Shown here: positions 15,607 to 24,576 of the stretch, piece by piece
Position numbering within the stretch: position 1 is the stretch's first letter
How the letters are laid out: every line of letters begins with the position of its first letter
Origin: Prevotella sp.
Lineage (GTDB): Bacteria > Bacteroidota > Bacteroidia > Bacteroidales > Bacteroidaceae
NCBI GenBank assembly: GCA_016291495.1
Contig: JAEEXI010000004.1
Location: 173,316 to 237,315 of the forward strand
DNA: 64,000 bases
Reading direction: 5' to 3'
Made by a program: the position numbers and the translations under genes
The notes under the pieces: generated by a model
Database searches by the model: none
What the model saw: only the letters and a program-made list of their open reading frames with translations
Told to the model about the DNA's origin: nothing

Positions 15607-16689
15607 ATGGAAGAGCAGCAGAAAAATCTATTACAAGAGGAAGAGAGCAGTATCGATTTCGGAGCGGTATTCGGGGCGTTGAAGAAGCATAAGCGCCTAT
15701 ATTATAAGGTCCTTCCCGTTGCCTTTGTTCTGGCTTGTATCTATACGTTGGGACTCCGTAACTATTATACCTGTGAGGTGAAACTGAGTCCGGAGTTGAG
15801 TACCAAAAGCGGCCGCTCTAGTTCTTTGAGTGCTTTAGCGAGTCAGTTTGGTATGAACTTGGGAAGCACAGCGATGAGTAGTGAGGCTTTGTTCCCGACG
15901 CTCTATCCGGACTTGATGAACTCCACCGATTTCAAGGCTAGTCTTTTTGATGTCCCTGTCCATAAGAAGGACTCCACCCGTATGATGTCCTATTATGACT
16001 ATCTGGCGAATGAACAAAAAGGACCTTGGTGGAGTGCAGTCCTCTCGGCTCCTTTTAAACTCTTTAGTAGTAAGAAAGATGATATCGATCAGCATAAGGT
16101 CGATCCCTTCATGCTCACCAAGGAACAGGCTAAAATAGTACAGGTTATTGACAAAAAGGTGGTCTGTGATGTTGACAAGAAGACGATGGTTATCTCTATC
16201 AGTGTCACAGATCAGGACCCCTTGATTTGTGCGGTGATGGCAGATTCTGTGAAGAATCGTCTTCAGAATTTCATCACCGACTACCGGACGAAGAAGGCTC
16301 GTGTCGATTTGGAGTATAACCGTAAGCTCTTCAAGGAGGCTAAGGCTCGTTATGATAAGGCACGCCAGTTGTATGCCTCTTTCAGTGATGCCAACCAGGA
16401 CCTGATTCTCCAGTCAGCCCGTACGAAATTGGTCGATTTGGAGAATGAGATGCAGTTGCAGTTCAACAACTACAACTCCATCGCCCAGCAGCTCCAGATA
16501 GCAGAGGCGAAGGTGCAGGAAGAAACGCCAGCCTTCACGACGTTGCAGAGTGCTACAGTGCCTGTGAAGAAGGCTGGACCGGCAAGAGCCAAGATGGTGC
16601 TCATCTTCCTCTTCCTTGCATTTCTCGGCACCACGGTCTATATCCTTCATAAGGAGGATCAGCTCAAGCCGTTGTTAGGCTTGAGTTGA
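15607..16689 (+). CDS. Wzz-type chain length determinant protein (first copy)
   Basis: 360-residue inner-membrane co-polymerase expected to set polysaccharide chain length. Two membrane spans frame a periplasmic coiled-coil domain: about 38-54 (VLPVAFVLACIYTLG) and about 327-347 (MVLIFLFLAFLGTTVYIL). Just before the second span is the family Pro-rich element (TVPVKKAGPARAK). No cytoplasmic tyrosine-kinase domain is attached. It overlaps nothing and lies between the SLBB protein and ugd. The paralogue at 42544-43578 shares the same layout, including the PWW stretch in the periplasmic part (KGPWWSAV here, KKPWWNSI there). Confidence 0.88.
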   Translation: MEEQQKNLLQEEESSIDFGAVFGALKKHKRLYYKVLPVAFVLACIYTLGLRNYYTCEVKLSPELSTKSGRSSSLSALASQFGMNLGSTAMSSEALFPTLYPDLMNSTDFKASLFDVPVHKKDSTRMMSYYDYLANEQKGPWWSAVLSAPFKLFSSKKDDIDQHKVDPFMLTKEQAKIVQVIDKKVVCDVDKKTMVISISVTDQDPLICAVMADSVKNRLQNFITDYRTKKARVDLEYNRKLFKEAKARYDKARQLYASFSDANQDLILQSARTKLVDLENEMQLQFNNYNSIAQQLQIAEAKVQEETPAFTTLQSATVPVKKAGPARAKMVLIFLFLAFLGTTVYILHKEDQLKPLLGLS

Positions 16690-16727
16690 TTCTCAAGTTT
16701 TTAGATTCACTAACTCATTTTGATGAT

Positions 16728-18041
16728 ATGAATATAGCAATAGTTGGGACCGGCTATGTCGGTTTGGTTAGCGGTACTTGTTTCGCAGAGATGGGGGCCA
16801 ATGTAACATGCGTTGATGTCGATGCCCAGAAAATAGAGAAGTTGCAGGGCGGCATTATGCCTATTTACGAACCTGGACTCGAGGAACTTGTAAAACGTAA
16901 TGCTGAATTTGGTCGCTTAAAATTCACCACAGACCTGACAGAGGTGCTTGATGATGTCGAAGTGGTTTTCAGTGCAGTTGGAACGCCTCCCGATGAGGAT
17001 GGTAGTGCTGATCTGAAATACGTTCTAGCTGTGGCTCGCCAATTTGGTCAGCATATCAATAAATATACGATCCTTGTTACTAAGTCTACTGTTCCAGTAG
17101 GGACTGCCAAGAAAGTAAAGGCGGCCATTCAGGAGGAGTTGGACAAACGTGGTGTAGATGTTCCTTTTGATGTTGCTAGCAACCCGGAGTTTTTGAAGGA
17201 AGGTGCTGCTATCAAGGACTTTATGAGTCCTGATCGTGTGGTGGTTGGTACTGAGTCTGAGAAGGCGAAAGAGGTGATGACTCGACTTTACAAGCCGTTC
17301 TTGATTAATAATTTCCGCGTGATTTTCATGGACATCCCATCAGCCGAGATGACAAAATATGCTGCTAATGCCATGTTGGCAACCCGTATTTCGTTTATGA
17401 ACGATATTGCCAATCTGTGTGAGCGGGTAGGGGCGAATGTTGATAGTGTCCGTAAGGGTATCGGTACCGACACACGTATTGGCTCAAAGTTCCTTTATGC
17501 CGGTTGTGGCTATGGTGGAAGTTGTTTTCCCAAAGATGTAAAAGCGTTGCTTCATACAGGTCTTGACAACGGCTATCATATGGAGGTTATTGAGGCCGTA
17601 GAGCGCGTGAATGAGAAGCAGAAAAGCATTGTTTACGACAAGATAATCAAGGCAGTAGGTGATGTGAAGGACAAAACTATAGCCATTCTTGGACTGGCAT
17701 TCAAACCAGAGACCGATGATATGCGTGAAGCTCCCGCCCTTGTTGTCATTGACAAGTTGTTGGCAGATGGAGCAAATATTCGTGTATTCGATCCCATCGC
17801 TATGGATGAGTGTAAACGTCGTATCGGTGATACTGTTACATATTGTAAGAATATGTATGATGCCTCAGATGGCGCCGATGTCTTCGCCCTGATGACGGAG
17901 TGGCGCCAGTTCCGTATGCCTTCATGGAATGTTATCAAGAAGGTGATGTGTGGCAATGTTGTAGTGGATGGTAGAAACATCTACGACCGTAATGAGTTAG
18001 AGGAACAAGGATTTGTTTATACTCGAATAGGCGAGAAATAA
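16728..18041 (+). CDS. ugd: UDP-glucose 6-dehydrogenase
   Basis: Oxidises UDP-glucose to UDP-glucuronate using two NAD+. The ATG at 16728 (MNIAIVGTGYVGLVSG) places the NAD-binding GxGYVG at residues 7-12 and gives 437 residues, the normal length. Other signatures: STVPVGTAKKV, NPEFLKEGAAIKDF, the substrate-binding KYAANAMLATRISF and the catalytic cysteine in GYGGSCFPKD (about 263), then LGLAFKPETDDMREAP. It lies 38 nt after Wzz and supplies a sugar-acid donor for the polysaccharide. A second, different nucleotide-sugar dehydrogenase is at 37639-38931. Confidence 0.93.
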   Translation: MNIAIVGTGYVGLVSGTCFAEMGANVTCVDVDAQKIEKLQGGIMPIYEPGLEELVKRNAEFGRLKFTTDLTEVLDDVEVVFSAVGTPPDEDGSADLKYVLAVARQFGQHINKYTILVTKSTVPVGTAKKVKAAIQEELDKRGVDVPFDVASNPEFLKEGAAIKDFMSPDRVVVGTESEKAKEVMTRLYKPFLINNFRVIFMDIPSAEMTKYAANAMLATRISFMNDIANLCERVGANVDSVRKGIGTDTRIGSKFLYAGCGYGGSCFPKDVKALLHTGLDNGYHMEVIEAVERVNEKQKSIVYDKIIKAVGDVKDKTIAILGLAFKPETDDMREAPALVVIDKLLADGANIRVFDPIAMDECKRRIGDTVTYCKNMYDASDGADVFALMTEWRQFRMPSWNVIKKVMCGNVVVDGRNIYDRNELEEQGFVYTRIGEK

Positions 18042-18078
18042 ATTTGTTTCATTTTATTGTAGTTTCTGTTTTTTTTAC

Positions 18079-18086
18079 TATCTTTG
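18079..18086 (+). promoter_or_regulatory. Promoter -7 box of the FlaA1/CapD-like gene
   Basis: TATCTTTG 29 nt before the ATG at 18116, so the gene is transcribed separately from ugd as well as possibly by read-through. Confidence 0.7.
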
Positions 18087-18115
18087 CATCGAATTACATA
18101 TGATGTCATTTAGAT

Positions 18116-20101
18116 ATGGGTATTTTCGATAAGCTACTGAACTGGTATTTTAAGAGAGACTCACTGCCGTATTGGTGTATCTTCTTATTAGACAGTGCGA
18201 TAGTATTCCTCTCGGGCATCTTTACCTATTGGGTGTTTAATAAGACGAATTTGTTGGTAGAGAACCGCTTTGAGGTTATCTATACTATGCTTATCTATAT
18301 GATGTTCGGTTGGATAGGCTTTCGTATATTCCATACTTATTCGGGTATTGTCCGCTTTAGTTCGTTTGTCGACTTGATGCGAGTTGCTTATGGAAGTATG
18401 GTCTCCATGATATTGGCTCTTGTTTATTCCTATGTGATGGAATCTCAAGGTATAACCTTTCTTTCTAAATTGAACCAAACGGAAACGGTCATCACTTTTG
18501 TCATGGCTACGCTTGTTATGTGGACGATGCGTGTGGTAGTGAAGACCTTATACGAAATCGCCTTTGCGGACAATAGGGCTAAACGGGTGCTGATTTATGG
18601 AGCAATGTCGGGTGGCATCGGACTGGCGAAGAACATCAACACTCAGAGACCCCGTAGGTTCGTGGTTCGTGGCTTTATCTCCCATGTGGATAGTGCTAAA
18701 CATATTCAACTATTGGGACGTAAGGTCTACAACGTGAATGACGACCTTGAGAAAATTATCACCCAAGAGGGTATAGAGGCCGTCCTTGTATCTCCCTTGC
18801 GTAACCGTGACTTCCGGAGAAGCCAGAAGTTACAGGACATGCTCATCAGCAAAGGGATAAAAATTTACATGGCAACGAATGCCAAGGAGTGGACGGAAGA
18901 GGAAAAAGACTATTCAGGGGTTCAACTGAGAGAGGTGAGCGTGGAAGATTTACTGCCACGTGACGAGATTAAGGTGGATATGGACTCTGTAGGGCGTGAG
19001 TTAACGGGTAAGCGAGTGCTTATCACAGGTTCTGCAGGTTCTATTGGCTCTGAGATGGTTAGACAGGTGGCAGTTTATAATCCTGCAGCTATGATGCTGA
19101 TAGATCAGGCGGAGACACCACAACATGATATCCGACTGATGATGGCGAATGAGTTTCCTCATATTCAGGCAGAGACGGTGGTGACGAGCATTAGTCGTGT
19201 GACCCGCATGGAGGCAATCTTCAGTACCTTCCGACCGGACTATGTGTTCCATGCTGCAGCATATAAGCATGTGCCGATGATGGAAGATAATCCATCCGAG
19301 GCAGTGATGAATAATATTTATGGTACGAAGGTGATTGCTGACCTCAGTGTGAAATACGGGGTGAAGAAGTTCGTGATGGTATCAACGGACAAGGCAGTGA
19401 ATCCGACGAATGTGATGGGGTGCTCAAAACGTATCTGTGAGATATATGTACAGGCCCTGGATAAGGCGGTAAAGGAGCATAAGATAGGAAGTTTCTTGGA
19501 GAAACTTGGAAACCTTGCCACTTTTATCACCGCCTCCCAGATGAATAGTCCTTTGGCACGTACACAATTTGTAACGACACGCTTTGGAAATGTATTGGGC
19601 TCTAATGGATCGGTGATACCATTGTTTCAGGAGCAGATTAAGCATGGTGGTCCTGTGACAGTGACACATCCTGATATCATTCGCTTTTTTATGCTGATTC
19701 CTGAGGCTTGTAAGCTTGTTCTGGAGGCAGGAACCAAGGGTAATGGTGGTGAGATTTTCGTGTTCGATATGGGTGAGCCTGTGAAGATTGCAGACTTGGC
19801 ACAGCGTATGATTAGGCTCTCTGGGGCAAAGAATGTGGAGGTTAAGTACACGGGCCTGCGTGCTGGAGAGAAACTTTATGAGGAGGTGCTGAACGAACTG
19901 GAGGGAACAAAACCATCGTTCCATGAGAAAATACGTATTGCAGAGGTTCGAGAATATGACTATGCGAAGGTCTGCAAGGATATTGATGATCTTATCAATA
20001 TCTCGAAACGGTATGATGATATGGCGACGGTGAAGAAAATGAAGGAGATAGTCCCTGAGTATAAGTCGAATAATTCGAAATATGAAGTATTAGACAAATA
20101 A
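18116..20101 (+). CDS. Membrane-bound nucleotide-sugar epimerase/dehydratase (FlaA1/CapD family)
   Basis: 661 residues. The N-terminal third has four hydrophobic segments (within about 20-150) followed by a CoA-binding-like Rossmann region (RVLIYGAMSGGIGLAKNI). The C-terminal half is a short-chain dehydrogenase-type domain with TGSAGSIGSE (about 304-313), HAAAYKHVPMMEDNP and VSTDKAVNPTN, typical of enzymes with 4,6-dehydratase/5-epimerase activity on UDP-GlcNAc. This full-length membrane form (PglF/WbpM-like) commonly starts synthesis of 2,4-diamino or 2,6-dideoxy sugars. A strong terminator follows directly. Confidence 0.9.
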   Translation: MGIFDKLLNWYFKRDSLPYWCIFLLDSAIVFLSGIFTYWVFNKTNLLVENRFEVIYTMLIYMMFGWIGFRIFHTYSGIVRFSSFVDLMRVAYGSMVSMILALVYSYVMESQGITFLSKLNQTETVITFVMATLVMWTMRVVVKTLYEIAFADNRAKRVLIYGAMSGGIGLAKNINTQRPRRFVVRGFISHVDSAKHIQLLGRKVYNVNDDLEKIITQEGIEAVLVSPLRNRDFRRSQKLQDMLISKGIKIYMATNAKEWTEEEKDYSGVQLREVSVEDLLPRDEIKVDMDSVGRELTGKRVLITGSAGSIGSEMVRQVAVYNPAAMMLIDQAETPQHDIRLMMANEFPHIQAETVVTSISRVTRMEAIFSTFRPDYVFHAAAYKHVPMMEDNPSEAVMNNIYGTKVIADLSVKYGVKKFVMVSTDKAVNPTNVMGCSKRICEIYVQALDKAVKEHKIGSFLEKLGNLATFITASQMNSPLARTQFVTTRFGNVLGSNGSVIPLFQEQIKHGGPVTVTHPDIIRFFMLIPEACKLVLEAGTKGNGGEIFVFDMGEPVKIADLAQRMIRLSGAKNVEVKYTGLRAGEKLYEEVLNELEGTKPSFHEKIRIAEVREYDYAKVCKDIDDLINISKRYDDMATVKKMKEIVPEYKSNNSKYEVLDK

Positions 20102-20126
20102 AAGCCTCGGAATTCCGAGGCTTTTA
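20101..20126. terminator. Bidirectional terminator between the CapD-like gene and trpB
   Basis: Perfect palindrome AAAGCCTCGG-AATT-CCGAGGCTTT with T-tracts on both sides, between convergent genes ending at 20101 and 20131. Confidence 0.9.
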
Positions 20127-20130
20127 TTTG

Positions 20131-21492
20131 TTATTTTTTGTCGAGTTCTGCGAGGTTTGCTGCAATCATCTCGTCGGTGACCGTGTAGTTCTGGAGGTCA
20201 CCCTTGATGAAGGACTCGTATGACGGCATGTCGATGAGTCCATGGCCGGAGAGGTTGAAGAGGATGACTTTCTCCTCGCCTGTCTCCTTGCACTTCTTGG
20301 CCTCACGGATAGTGGCGGCAATGGCATGACAACTCTCGGGAGCGGGAATGATGCCCTCCGTGCGAGCAAAGAGCATGCCAGCCTCGAAAGTTTCGAGTTG
20401 TGGGATGTCGACACCGTGCATCAGACCGTCCTTGATAAGTTGAGAGATAATCATGCCGGCACCGTGATAGCGCAAGCCGCCTGCATGGATGTTGGAGGGC
20501 TTGAAGTTGTGGCCCAGCGTGTACATCGGCAGCAGGGGCGTGTAGCCGGCTTCGTCACCGAAGTCGTAGCGGAACTGACCACGTGTCAGCTTAGGACAAC
20601 TGTCGGGCTCTGCAGCAATGAATTCTGTATGGCGCTCGCCGCTCAGGTTGTGACGCATGAAGGGGAACGAGATACCACCGAAGTTGCTGCCTCCACCGAA
20701 GCAGCCAATCACGATGTCGGGATATTCGCCTGCCATCGCCATCTGCTTCTCGGCTTCCAAACCGATGATAGTTTGGTGCAAACCAACGTGGTTCAGCACG
20801 GACCCCAGCGTGTATTTACAATTAGGAGTGGTCGTAGCCAACTCGACAGCCTCAGAGATAGCGGTACCCAGAGAACCAGAGTGCGTCGGGTCTTTCGTCA
20901 GAATATCTTTACCGGCACGGGTGGACATCGAGGGCGAACCTGTGACGACGGCACCGAAAGTGCGCATAATCGAAGAACGATAAGGCTTCTGCTGCATGGT
21001 AATCTTCACCTGATAGACGGCACAGTCAAGGCCGTAAATCTTGGCAGCGTACGAAAGGGCGGCACCCCACTGACCGGCACCAGTCTCGGTGGTGACGTTC
21101 GTTGTGCCCTCCTGCTTGGCATAGTAGCATTGTGGCAGGGCAGAGTTAATCTTATGAGAACCTAATGGGTTTGTGCTCTCGTTCTTGAAATAGATGTGGG
21201 CAGGGGTTCTTAATGCCTCTTCGAGGGCATAGGCACGTACCAGTGGGGTAGAACGGTAATACTTATACTTCTCGAGTACGTCCTCAGGGATGTCAATCCA
21301 TCGATGTTCAGTGTCTAACTCCTGTACACAGCACTCTCTTGGGAAGATGTGTGCTAAATCATCTACTCCCAACGGTTGCTTGGTAGCAGGGTGGATAGGT
21401 GGCATGGGCTTGTTGGGCATATCTGCCTGGATGTTGTACCACTGTGTAGGAATCTCGTTCTCTTGGAGAATGAATTTTTTCTGTTTTGCCAT
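20131..21492 (-). CDS. trpB: Tryptophan synthase beta-like subunit (TrpB2 type)
   Basis: PLP enzyme that joins indole and serine to tryptophan. I chose the ATG at 21490-21492 (MAKQKKFILQENEIP), giving 453 residues; an upstream in-frame start would cover the promoter. Signatures: STPLVRAYALEEAL, the PLP lysine in GSHKINSA (about 112), TTETGAGQWG, the phosphate-binding GCFGGGSNFGG and SGHGLIDMPSY at the end. Length and motifs (ECCVQELDTEHRWIDIPE) fit the TrpB2 group, which is often found outside the trp operon and can work without TrpA; indeed no trpA is adjacent. Monocistronic, with terminator at 20101-20126. Confidence 0.93.
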   Translation of the reverse strand: MAKQKKFILQENEIPTQWYNIQADMPNKPMPPIHPATKQPLGVDDLAHIFPRECCVQELDTEHRWIDIPEDVLEKYKYYRSTPLVRAYALEEALRTPAHIYFKNESTNPLGSHKINSALPQCYYAKQEGTTNVTTETGAGQWGAALSYAAKIYGLDCAVYQVKITMQQKPYRSSIMRTFGAVVTGSPSMSTRAGKDILTKDPTHSGSLGTAISEAVELATTTPNCKYTLGSVLNHVGLHQTIIGLEAEKQMAMAGEYPDIVIGCFGGGSNFGGISFPFMRHNLSGERHTEFIAAEPDSCPKLTRGQFRYDFGDEAGYTPLLPMYTLGHNFKPSNIHAGGLRYHGAGMIISQLIKDGLMHGVDIPQLETFEAGMLFARTEGIIPAPESCHAIAATIREAKKCKETGEEKVILFNLSGHGLIDMPSYESFIKGDLQNYTVTDEMIAANLAELDKK

Positions 21493-21525
21493 TGTTTTTT
21501 GTTGTTGGTGAATATTTACCGTCTG

Positions 21526-21533
21526 CAAAGGTA
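21526..21533 (-). promoter_or_regulatory. Promoter -7 box of trpB
   Basis: Plus-strand CAAAGGTA reads TACCTTTG on the minus strand, 33 nt before the chosen ATG. Confidence 0.75.
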
Positions 21534-21577
21534 ATAAATAAAGCTTAATTTTGAATGCTTAATACTTAATATTTTCA

Positions 21578-23272
21578 TTATGATCTCAATTGCTCGAAAA
21601 ATTCTGAGGGTTGGACGCCCATTTCCTTCTTGAATGAAGTGGCGAAGTATTTTGGATCTTTGAAGCCTACCCGATAGGCGATGTCGCTGACGCGCAGGGA
21701 AGGATCTTGTTGTGCTAAGCGACAGGCAGTCTTGATGCGATAGTTACGGATAAATCCAGAGACATTCATTCCTGTTACAGCCCTTAATTTATTATATAAG
21801 GTAGAAGCACTGGCTCCCATATCACGGGCAAAGGCATCACGATCATAGTCACTGTCTGATAAATGATCATCCAAACATCGGATGGCACGTTCTATGAACT
21901 CATTATCTGCAGAAGGTGCCGTAGCTTTGATTTGTTCGATGTTCTCTTCGGTTGACTGTTGAAGGAAAAGACGACGGATACGTCGGCGGTTGGCAATGAT
22001 GTTGTTGATACGAACTTGTAAATCACCTAGGCGGAAAGGTTTTGTGATATAATCATCGGCACCGAGTTGAAGTGATTCTTTTCGATCTTCTTCCTGTGTC
22101 TTTGCTGTGAGTAGGATGATGGGTATATGACTGTAGTCGGGATTCTGCTTGAGTTGCGTAGTCAATTCGTTGCCATCCATTTCCGGCATCATCACATCTG
22201 ATACGATGAGGTCGGTGTCATGGGCTTGTATAACTTGTAGGGCTTCCAAACCATTAGAAGCAGTGAGAACGTGATAATGCTGCTGGAGCAGCTGTTTCAT
22301 AAGCATTAATAGTTCTATATTGTCTTCTACAACCAAAATGGTATAAAAATTCTCGTCAGCTTCATTCTGTTCAGAGTCATCAGTATCATCCTCTTTTGGA
22401 GGATCTACAATGGTTGCCAAATCGATAATGTTACTATGAGGTTGTTCGGGGTTAATCTGATGACTTTCGTCAATTTGGGAACTTGAAAAGGCATTCTTTT
22501 TGATAGGAATCTCGATGATGAAGGTTGTACCTTGTCCTTCGAAGCTCTCACATTGGATGGTTCCTCGGTGGAGATATACTAGGTCACGTGTTAAGGCAAG
22601 GCCAATGCCTGTGCCAAAGGTTGAGTTTTTACGGTATTCTCCATCATAGAAACGTGTGAACAGCTTCTTCATCTTCTCATGAGAAATCCCTGTGCCGTTG
22701 TCACTGACACGAATAATAATCTTATCGTAACGGGAATTGGTAGCTACTTCAACTATGACTTTTCCTTCTTTGCCAGTGTATTTCACAGCGTTCGATAGGA
22801 GGTTGAAGATAATCTTGTCGAGTTTATCGGTATCAATCCATCCCATCATGCTCTCGGGTTTGCAACGTACAGTAAATTCCAGTCCTTTCTTTGCCATTAG
22901 AGGTTCGATACACAGGGCGGTCTCTCGGATATAGCTCATTACATCCCCATGACTGACCAAGAGTTTCAATTCACCTGCCTGCGACTTACTTGTCTCCAGA
23001 ATCTGTTGCAAAAGGCGTACGACACGGGCTATGTTAAGTTCCATTAAATCGTAATCGTGTCTATTGTCCGGCGCTTTTTTGCGTAAGCGTTCTACAGAGG
23101 CGGCTATAATCGTCAAGGGAGTGAGAAGTTCGTGAGTAATATTCGTGAACACGTAACTCATCTGCAACTGGTTGCGGATACGCACACTTCGTCTATATAG
23201 ACTTCTTCCAATGAAGGTAAAGATGCCTATTAAAAGAACACTTATCAGAATGATGATAGTAGTTAGGTTCAT
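21578..23272 (-). CDS. Hybrid histidine kinase-response regulator with AraC domain, lacking a periplasmic sensor
   Basis: 564 residues combining a whole two-component system in one chain: one N-terminal membrane span (about 4-22), HisKA with phospho-acceptor His47 in THELLTPLT, HATPase (NLLSNAVKYTG; DNGTGIS; GTGIGLALT), receiver domain (VVEDN and SDVMMPEMDG with the acceptor Asp, then TAK and KPF) and an AraC-type helix-turn-helix (IAYRVGFKDPKYFATSFKKE). Classical Bacteroidetes hybrid two-component proteins carry a large periplasmic beta-propeller/Y_Y_Y sensor before the kinase; here only about three residues precede the membrane span, so the sensor is missing or supplied by a partner. No obvious target operon is next to it. 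Confidence 0.92.
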   Translation of the reverse strand: MNLTTIIILISVLLIGIFTFIGRSLYRRSVRIRNQLQMSYVFTNITHELLTPLTIIAASVERLRKKAPDNRHDYDLMELNIARVVRLLQQILETSKSQAGELKLLVSHGDVMSYIRETALCIEPLMAKKGLEFTVRCKPESMMGWIDTDKLDKIIFNLLSNAVKYTGKEGKVIVEVATNSRYDKIIIRVSDNGTGISHEKMKKLFTRFYDGEYRKNSTFGTGIGLALTRDLVYLHRGTIQCESFEGQGTTFIIEIPIKKNAFSSSQIDESHQINPEQPHSNIIDLATIVDPPKEDDTDDSEQNEADENFYTILVVEDNIELLMLMKQLLQQHYHVLTASNGLEALQVIQAHDTDLIVSDVMMPEMDGNELTTQLKQNPDYSHIPIILLTAKTQEEDRKESLQLGADDYITKPFRLGDLQVRINNIIANRRRIRRLFLQQSTEENIEQIKATAPSADNEFIERAIRCLDDHLSDSDYDRDAFARDMGASASTLYNKLRAVTGMNVSGFIRNYRIKTACRLAQQDPSLRVSDIAYRVGFKDPKYFATSFKKEMGVQPSEFFEQLRS

Positions 23273-23295
23273 GGGCTGTTATCTGTTTTCTGTTG

Positions 23296-23303
23296 CAAAG
23301 ATA
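23296..23303 (-). promoter_or_regulatory. Promoter -7 box of the hybrid kinase gene
   Basis: Plus-strand CAAAGATA reads TATCTTTG on the minus strand, 23 nt before the ATG. Confidence 0.75.
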
Positions 23304-23460
23304 GGCTTTTTCTTGAAATATCTGCAATAAAAAGGAAGAAAAAGTTGTTATATTGTTCAAAAAGGTTTGAAATGCGTTAATTTTAGTTTGTTAATTGCAA
23401 TAATCACGCATTTTAAACCACAAATAATGATAAGTGAACTTGATTCAACGATAATTGTTC

Positions 23461-23468
23461 TATCTTTG
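23461..23468 (+). promoter_or_regulatory. Promoter -7 box of an orphan transcript
   Basis: TATCTTTG with TTG at 23440-23442 as -33 element. No ORF of credible size follows before the terminator at 23601-23630. Confidence 0.7.
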
Positions 23469-23474
23469 CAACAG

Positions 23475-23630
23475 TGAAAGAAAAAGTTTTTTTCGGACAC
23501 TAGATTACCGAGTAAGAGCGAGAGGTTCTGAAAAGATTTTTGTTTAGATTTTTAATGGTTAAGGTTTATGGTTGATTAATTTAGTTTTTTAAAAGTATGA
23601 AAAAGACTCGCTGTGAAGCGAGTCTTTTTT
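23475..23630 (+). ncRNA. Candidate small RNA
   Basis: A complete promoter (23440-23468) and a strong intrinsic terminator (23601-23630) bracket about 155 nt without a plausible coding sequence; the only ATGs give six- and seventeen-residue frames, the latter inside the terminator. The flanking genes point away (hybrid kinase, minus) or towards it (trxB, minus), so it is not a leader of either. The 23273-23646 gap is otherwise AT-rich and empty. I do not recognise the RNA family; the start is estimated from the promoter. Confidence 0.55.
23601..23630 (+). terminator. Intrinsic terminator of the orphan transcript
   Basis: AAAAGACTCGC-TGTGA-(A)GCGAGTCTTTTTT, followed by CTTTTTT. Because of the A and T tracts it may also stop trxB transcripts coming from the other side. 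Confidence 0.85.
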
Positions 23631-23646
23631 CTTTTTTGATTATTGA

Positions 23647-24576
23647 CTAGGCTATTAAGAACCTCTCAGCTTCAATTGCTGCTTGGCAACCAGTGCCGGC
23701 AGCTGTGATGGCCTGACGATAAGTAGGATCCGCACAGTCTCCAGCTACGAAAATGCCAGGAAGTTTCGTCTTAGGAGTTCCGTCAATCTTCTTTAGATAT
23801 CCAACCTCATCGGTGTCTAGCCACTCCTTAAAGATATCAGTATTGGGCTTGTGGCCAATAGCCAGAAAGAAGCCATCGATGGTAATATCAACTAATTGCT
23901 CGTTCTGCTCCCCCTTACGCTTTATAAGATGAGCACCCTCTACACCGTTCTCTCCAAAGAGGCCGAGTGTATTGTGTTCGAAAAGAATTTCAATGTTTTC
24001 CGTTGCCATAACTCGTTCCTGCATCACTTTAGAAGCTCTAAGGAAAGGTTTGCGCACAATCATATAGACTTTAGTGGCAAGATGGCTAAGATAAAGGGCA
24101 TCCTCACAGGCAGTGTCACCTCCTCCTACCACTGCTACAGTCTTCTTACGATAGAAGAAACCATCGCAAGTGGCACAGGCGCTGACCCCCATTCCATTGT
24201 ATTTCTTCTCGTCGTCAAGACCCAAATATTTGGCTGAGGCGCCTGTTGCAATAATCACCGTTTCAGCCTCTATCTCATTGCCCGCATCGTCCCATGCTTT
24301 ATAGGGTCGCTTCGAAAAATCTACTTGCTTGATTTCGCCATCACGGATGTCTGCCCCAAATCGCTCTGCCTGTTCGCGGAGTTCCATCATCATTTGGTTG
24401 CCATCCACACCCTGCGGATAACCTGGGAAATTCTCAACTTCCGTAGTTTGTGTGAGTTGTCCGCCAGGTTGCAGGCCGCAGTACTCAATTGGATGGAGGT
24501 TGGCGCGAGAGGCGTATATGGCTGCAGTATAGCCTGCAGGGCCACTGCCTATGATTAAACACTTTGTCTTTATCAT
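23647..24576 (-). CDS. trxB: Thioredoxin-disulfide reductase
   Basis: Flavoprotein that reduces thioredoxin with NADPH. 309 residues with FAD-binding GSGPAGYTAAIYA (about 10-22), the redox-active CATCDG (cysteines about 134 and 137), NADPH-binding GGGDTACEDALYL and the C-terminal FAD motif GIFVAGDCAD. Length and order fit the low-molecular-weight bacterial enzyme. The start overlaps the stop of the glutathione peroxidase gene by 4 nt, so the two form a redox operon driven from the promoter at 25156-25163. Confidence 0.96.
   Translation of the reverse strand: MIKTKCLIIGSGPAGYTAAIYASRANLHPIEYCGLQPGGQLTQTTEVENFPGYPQGVDGNQMMMELREQAERFGADIRDGEIKQVDFSKRPYKAWDDAGNEIEAETVIIATGASAKYLGLDDEKKYNGMGVSACATCDGFFYRKKTVAVVGGGDTACEDALYLSHLATKVYMIVRKPFLRASKVMQERVMATENIEILFEHNTLGLFGENGVEGAHLIKRKGEQNEQLVDITIDGFFLAIGHKPNTDIFKEWLDTDEVGYLKKIDGTPKTKLPGIFVAGDCADPTYRQAITAAGTGCQAAIEAERFLIA

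Noticed and set aside
20242..21165. Open frame of 307 codons antisense to trpB
   Set aside because: It mirrors trpB codon structure, lacks recognisable motifs and has no upstream TAnnTTTG box.
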